Origin: Halicephalobus mephisto
Lineage: Eukaryota; Nematoda; Chromadorea; Rhabditida; Panagrolaimidae
Direction: 5' to 3'
Assembly (NCBI GenBank): GCA_009193035.1
Contig: SWDT01000012.1
Coordinates: 1 to 64,000, forward strand
Length of the DNA: 64,000 nucleotides
Part shown: piece after piece, positions 58,655 through 64,000 of the stretch
Numbering within the stretch: position 1 is the first letter of the stretch
Layout: each line of letters starts with the position of its first letter
Made by a program: the position numbers and the translations under genes
Notes under the pieces: generated by a model
Seen by the model: only the letters and a program-made list of their open reading frames with translations
Told to the model about the DNA's origin: nothing
Databases searched by the model: none

Positions 58655-61624
58655 TTATGAAGGAAAATGAAAGTTAAAGTTGCAAGATTCGAATTGATAA
58701 TATTGGGGATCCGGGTAATTCCGATCGAAAGAAAAAGTGTGATTTATGGATTCGAAGGTATCTGAATTCGTAAGAGAGTAGTCTTGTTCCGATTGTTCTT
58801 CTTCCTGTTCTTCTGGAGCGAGGAAATGACCAATCTCCCCGGCTTCCCATCGAGAGTACTTGAAGACTATATTTGTGGGGTATACGATAGCGTCGAATTC
58901 TCTAACGAGAGAGATTCTGGCAGTCAGATCGAAGGGAATCTGAGTGTCGAGGGACTTGTAGTTGTCAATGTACTCCTGGTAAGTCGGGAGATCGAACCTG
59001 ATGCACTCATTGCTTCTGAAAAATTAACTTTGTTCAGTATATATTTCTTATTTTTTTCGTATTTATGTAAAATCATAATGATACGGTGAAAATCTTTAGA
59101 AAAAATTAAAATTATATAGTAGCAGAAAATGTTGGAAGTAGATGATTTTCAAAACTTATACTCCCGATTTAGATCCTTTTAGATAGGTCTATATCTTTCT
59201 AGCTCATTTCACAGCTCTCTCGCAGCACTGGTTTAGGTCTTTTTAGACAGATCTAGGTTTTTGTAGCAGTGAAAATTTTCCAGCATCTCCGTACCTCTAA
59301 TTTGGTCTTGTTAGACCAACTTAGATTCTTCAATCTTCTTCTTATTCTAATATGTTCCAACTATAAGTCTTGTTAGACCAACCTAGATCCTTCAATCTTC
59401 TTCTTATTCTAATATATCCCAACTCTAAGTCTTATTAAACTAGCTTAATCCATTCAGACCAATTCGTAATTCCTTTTAATTTCTAAATTAAGTCTTGTTG
59501 GACCAGATCGAGATTTTCTAAATCATTTCCCCCACTTTCATAATCATAGGTTTCTCGTTTAAGTTTTATCAGAATTAACTCAGGTTTTCCCTGAAGATTC
59601 CACATTTTCGCATCCCTGATTTAGGTCTTGTTAGAGAAAAACGAAATTTCCCAGAATCAACCTAGAAAAATATAAAAACCAATCACGACAATCGTCGAAA
59701 AATAAATTATTTGAATTTTGTTTTACTTATACGGTAACTAAATTATTTTTCTTTTTTCTCACATTTTAAAAAAAATTTAATTTTTTTATTAAAATAAAAA
59801 TATTTTTTTATCAATTTTGTTTTATATATTTTTAAACAAACAACTTACTTGATTACGGTATTTTTTGTCTGACAGCATCCAAACCATACGGTAATTCTAG
59901 ATGTAAATTTGCAGTTTTTGAAGTTGTTTCCGACAAGTTCAACGACGTATCTACCGTCAACTGAAGTCATAGAAGCCCTTTTTACAGTAGGAAAAGGGGC
60001 AATTCTGGTCACCTTCAAGGGCAACAGGGGGGCAAATGTTCGTTCTTCTGAATCTCCCGTGACGACGGTCCACTTGGCTGATTCGTTAATCAGATGATAA
60101 TTGAACATTCTTATTTGAACAGCGGATTCTGTAACGATACTCTGATCCGTCGAAGCTAAGTAACTTCCTCCAGAAGGCTGGATTGTTTCGAAAGCACAAG
60201 AATGAAGAAGACTCAACGGTTCGTCCAAGTTTTCGCCGAATGTGGCCGGGATTATTGAAAGTTTTTTATCTTCTTCTGTTCTGAGATTTTTCGAATGTTC
60301 GTCTCCGACCCTCCGGATTCTGGTGAACGGAAAGGATTTTCCAGTTCCAACATGGACTAGTTTCACAATATTACCGTAACAGATGACGCCGGATTTCGTG
60401 TAGAACGAACTGTCATCGGCGAAAGGCTCGGATTCATCGACTAAATGGATTTCGAATAAGCTCCATTCTTTGAAATTTGCAGAAAAATTTCCTCTTTCAT
60501 CGACAAACATGAATTTTTTGTTGTATTGATTTCTGTTGTAGAGTGCAATTTTGGATCCGCTCTTGATGGACAACAAATCTCCTTTTTCTCCGGATCGGAC
60601 TATTTGTTTCTTTTTCGAAGCTTTCGAAATCACTTTAATTCTTCCAAAATCGAGTTTTCCGAAGTTGGTCGAAGCACAAGTTCTGGGATCCCGGACGAGT
60701 TTCAACATCAGTCTGAAATGGATGAAGGATTTGGAATGTCTGGTGTAGATCTTCTTGCAAGTCCCAGAAACTTGAAAATCCTGATTTTTCGAAGATCTAC
60801 AATCTGTAGAAAGGACTTGAATATCGTGTCGTTCTTCTCTGTTGTCCGAAGTCGGAAGCGAAACAAAAGCGGCTAATTCCACATCATCTTGGATTTGGCC
60901 CATTTTGGGATACAGATTCTCCTTGTACCGTAACCATCCATTTCCTTTGAGAGTCAACGTCGGGGCAGGAACCATGTATCTAAAAATATGAATCATACTG
61001 TAGAATAAATCTATTTTTTTTATTTTAAAAAACTGAATCAAAGAATTACAAAAAAATAAAAATATTATTACAAAATTGTCTCAACACGAATATTAAAAAT
61101 TTTTAATTTTAGAAATGTTTTAAATTTTCAGATGGATTCTGAAATGTTTGAAACTTTTCGAGGAATTTTGGAAGACTTCAGAATCGTTTTCTAGATTCTA
61201 CGAGATATCGATGAAACTGTTTTAAAAAATTAAAAATTTTTCACAAAATTGTCTCTAAACGAATTTCGAAATTTCCTAAAAACTTCCAAAATTTCGATTT
61301 CAAATATTTTAAATTTCGACTTAATTCTGTTTTAAAACTTCTAAGATCCTAAAGCTTTCAAAATCATCTTCTATATTCTTAAAAATTTCAGATTTTCAAA
61401 ATAAACAATAATTTTAAATATTTTCGAAACAGAAATTTTAAATATTTTCAAAGTAAATAAACCAACCTTTTTTCATCCTTGTAAGCCCTCTGGATCGCCT
61501 TAGGGTAATTGAGCAGGATTGTACAGTCATAGGCTCTCGGATTGGTCAAATAATTAAACATGATTTTTGAATCAATTTTAGGATAACCATCATCCTCATT
61601 TAGCCGCTTCCTTTTGGGTTCCAT
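58655..61624 (-). CDS. Divergent CSL (LAG-1/RBPJ/Su(H)) family transcription factor
   Basis: Three exons: 61467-61624, 59849-60979, 58655-59015, 549 residues. CSL proteins bind DNA and switch Notch targets between repression and activation. The Rel-like N-terminal domain keeps RAYKDEKRYMVPAP and RIKVISKASKKKQ (about 166-178). The beta-trefoil keeps SGSKIALYNR, CAFETI and AKWTVVTGD, and the C-terminal Rel-like domain shows VWFGCC and VFKYSRWEAG. The normally invariant trefoil loop RLRSQTVSTRYL is replaced by an unrelated shorter RNQYNKKFMF. Overall similarity to worm LAG-1 is far below what orthologues show, so this is probably a fast-evolving paralogue. Upstream exons are possible; the frame is open before the ATG at 61622-61624. 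Confidence 0.8.
59160..59640. repeat. 66-base tandem repeat with embedded hairpins in CSL intron 2
   Basis: About eight units spaced near 66 bases, each centred on TTAAGTCTTGTTAGACCAAC or a variant. The core GGTCTTGTTAGACC can form a 4-bp stem. Two adjacent units (about 59300-59420) are nearly identical, including TTCAATCTTCTTCTTATTCT. Confidence 0.8.
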
Positions 61625-62483
61625 ATCCAAATCAATAAAATTCGAAAATATTACCCAGTCTTTCCGCGAGTATTTTCTCTCTGAACAAAATACAATTGTG
61701 AATAACCCCAATCAGAAGGGAGCTCGGCACGAGTATGAATTTCCTTCAGACTTTCGCGCTTATTGTCCGAAAAAAGAAGCAAAACAGACGTCGGACCATA
61801 ATCAACAAATCATCCTATTAAATGTCAAGAAATAAAGGTTACGAAATTGTCCAAAGCGAATTTTTAGGAATAAAAAATTTACATTTTTAATTTTTGATGA
61901 TTCTGAGTTTCCGGATTTCTAAAATATTGCAAAATTTTAATCATCCTTTTAAATGTCAAGAAATAAAGGTTACGAAATTGTCCCAAAGCGAATTTTTAGA
62001 TTTAGAGATCTTTAAAAATTTCAATTTCAGAAAATTTTGGAATTCTTCAGAAACTTAAATTAGATTTTAGAAATCTTCGAAAATTTTTAAGATTTTGAAA
62101 ATCTTTAAAAACTTCAAAAATTTTAAAAATCTTCAGAAATTTCCATAAAATTCTAACATTTATAAAATTCTAATTTAATTTTAAAACTAATAAAGTATAT
62201 CCTGAAATTATCTCAACACGAATCTTGTTCACTTTCTAGAAATTTCCAGAATCTCGATTTTGAATATTTATTTCAATTTTCAACAGTTTTGAAAATTCTA
62301 AAATATTTCATTAGACCCTGAAAAATTTCACAAAATTCTACTTGTCCAAAAAAAGCAGCAAAACTGGCGCCGGACCATAATCAACAAAGACGTCGGTTTT
62401 ATCCGATTTTCTCAGCCGAAATAAAGAAAACGCCGAAACTAGAAGAAAAATAAAAAATTTGACCCGTGTGAAAACAAATTTTA
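61625..62483. repeat. Intergenic region with short direct repeats
   Basis: TTAAATGTCAAGAAATAAAG followed by GTTACGAAATTGTCC occurs at about 61817 and 61950. CGGACCATAATCAACAAA occurs at about 61793 and 62372. Together with inverted copies of the GTCTCAACACGAAT-type motif this looks like nested remnants of a small repeat. No gene seen. Confidence 0.6.
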
Positions 62484-63880
62484 TCAAAATATATCTTCTA
62501 AAGTGCCTTCATCATAGTATTGCATGTCTTCAGGAATAATGTCAGGTTCTGCTTCACGAATGGCAGTCATTGTTTGAGCAACATCGGCTTTGATTGATTC
62601 CCTGAGGGTCTCGATGACTTCAGCCGGGAGCCAACCGTGAGCAGGATCACAGTCCTTGACGACTTGTGTCATGTCGGTTCTCATGACTTCTTCTGCAACA
62701 GGAAGCAAGATGTCCATAACACAGTACCACATCTGACGGCAATTGGGGAGTGTTGAAGGCCGGAATCTGTAGTCAACAGGACCTGCGGGGATGTAAGCCT
62801 TGGCCGACGACGAAGCAGAAGCAATTCTGAGTCTCATTTTCTCAGGAATGTGGTCGTTGAATCGGAAACTGACGGAAATCGTCTGATAAGCTTTGCCAGA
62901 GGGTTCCTTTCTGGGGTCGTAACCGTATCTACACCAACATCGTCCGAACGGTCCAGAAACGATGTAAAAAGCGAATTTCGGCAACAGAGCCTTCAGCAAT
63001 CCGTCGTCTAATCCGGTCTCAATAAGGATTGCCGGTCTTGTCCACACAGGTCGAGATTCAAACATCTTAGACACGAGATCATGGGCTTCTTTGGACTTGA
63101 TAGTTTGGTCGACTTCTTTGACGATGTTCTCAGGAGCAGAGCCGGGAAATTCATCAGTTCCTTGGCATATCATTGTGTTCCTCTTCCTATCGAGACGACG
63201 GTTCTCCGCAAGTAGAAGATTCACGTCTTCATTGTTGGGAAGTTCTTCTGGAGTCATCAGTCTGTTAATCGGCTTCGTGTACCGACTGAAAATGAACGAC
63301 GGAAGGAAAAATTTAGTCGCATCGTCGACATCCGGTCTGTCCCACCAACAGAGGGCATCTGTCAAGTTCTGGGGTACGATTCTTGGAACGAGGTCTTGGA
63401 AACATTCTTCTTCGCCAGGCAGCTTTGCCAGAGGCAAATACTGAAAGTCCGCCATTGACGAAAAAGTATATGTATTTTGTACCTAAAAACGCTTTTTCAT
63501 ATATGGATTTCCCACAGTAAAACATACTTGTCCTAGACATACGGCTCTGACAGCACCAGTTCTTTTGTTTTTTTGGAATTTAAAAACCATATGAACAGTG
63601 TTCTTCGGTTTCGTTTTGTCGTTGAAAATTCCAGCATGATATTCGTTTTCTGGTTGAAGTTTCAGCAAAAGACTACGTTTTTCATGAACGACCTGGAGGA
63701 TTTTATATATAAAATCAAATTTTATATAAAAAATTAAAAACAAACCCTGCCGAAAGATTTGAGTCCGCCGATGGACTTCAATGCGAGTTCTTCATTTTTC
63801 AGAATCATGGGATGAAAAACCAGATGGAAGGTTCGGTTTTCTGGAGGTGAACTTTTCCGTGCAAAATTGAAAATAGACAT
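62484..63880 (-). CDS. TFIIIC subunit 5 (GTF3C5-like)
   Basis: Three exons: 63746-63880, 63528-63692, 62484-63482, 432 residues. This subunit helps TFIIIC recognise the A-box of tRNA genes before TFIIIB is placed. The N-terminal dimerisation-type region has FHLVFHPMILKNEELALKSI and LLLKLQPENEYHAGIF. The winged-helix/DNA-binding part has MFESRPVWTRPAILIE, KFAFYIVSGPFGRCWCRYGY and DPRKEPSGKAYQTI, matching the family's FDERPIWSR and RFGYDPRK signatures. It ends in an acidic tail (EEDMQYYDEGTLEDIF-like), also typical. The start ATG at 63878-63880 gives a family-like N-terminus. Same strand as the CSL gene, 860 bases upstream of it. Confidence 0.85.
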
Positions 63881-64000
63881 TTTAAAAATAAAAATAAAAA
63901 TAACTAAGGAAATCTAAAAATCTGACAATTTCGAAAATATTTGTTTTTTGGCAAAGAGCCGAGTTTGCCAGTTTTTTGAATTTTTCGAGCGGGACTTTGA

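Noticed and set aside
1..64000. CRISPR arrays, bacterial operons or an introgressed prokaryotic island
   Set aside because: The direct repeats seen are eukaryotic tandem or dispersed repeats without unique spacers, and genes are intron-containing throughout.

Overview
This window reads as nuclear DNA of a rhabditid nematode, close to Caenorhabditis. It is AT-rich. Many introns are only 40-60 bases long, and TTTCAG-type acceptors lie just upstream of several start codons, as expected for trans-splicing. It also carries nematode-expanded families (Sulfotransfer_2-type sulfotransferases, FkbM-type methyltransferases, GT92 glycosyltransferases) and recognisable orthologues of worm genes. No bacterial, organellar or CRISPR features were seen. 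All gene models are exon chains joined by hand. Every multi-exon model I call intact has a total coding length divisible by three.

Left third (1-13.2 kb), accessory region. A cluster of sulfotransferase genes is arranged as a large inverted duplication centred on a foldback element. Two outward-facing genes (one running off the left edge) share almost identical upstream DNA, although their proteins have diverged strongly. Inside lie a frameshifted copy and a degraded copy. Then come an FkbM-type methyltransferase, a GT92 glycosyltransferase and a decayed LTR-retrotransposon integrase.

Middle (13.2-46.5 kb). Two tiny membrane proteins look co-transcribed. They are followed by the proteasome beta-1 subunit (pbs-1), a 12-exon SPEN/DIN-1 corepressor gene of about 10.6 kb, 6 kb of AT-rich DNA full of tandem repeats, a sphingomyelin synthase, an RN-tre/USP6NL-like RabGAP with alternative last exons, and two unrecognised genes.

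Right third (46.5-64 kb), housekeeping and signalling. A first exon that looks like a mitochondrial targeting peptide appears to be shared by a C1orf53-like protein and mitochondrial ribosomal protein uL14m. Next are BRF1 (TFIIIB), PINK1 kinase, a mucolipin channel (cup-5), a very divergent CSL (LAG-1/RBPJ) protein and TFIIIC subunit 5. Two RNA polymerase III factors are therefore present, and a structured tRNA-like element ending in T7 sits just upstream of BRF1. PINK1 and mucolipin both act in mitochondrial/lysosomal quality control.

Non-coding DNA is unusually patterned. It holds several independent tandem arrays, an intronic hairpin with 39-base arms, a repeat family shared by introns of unrelated genes, and a recurring motif close to AATTCGTGTCGAGACAATTT.
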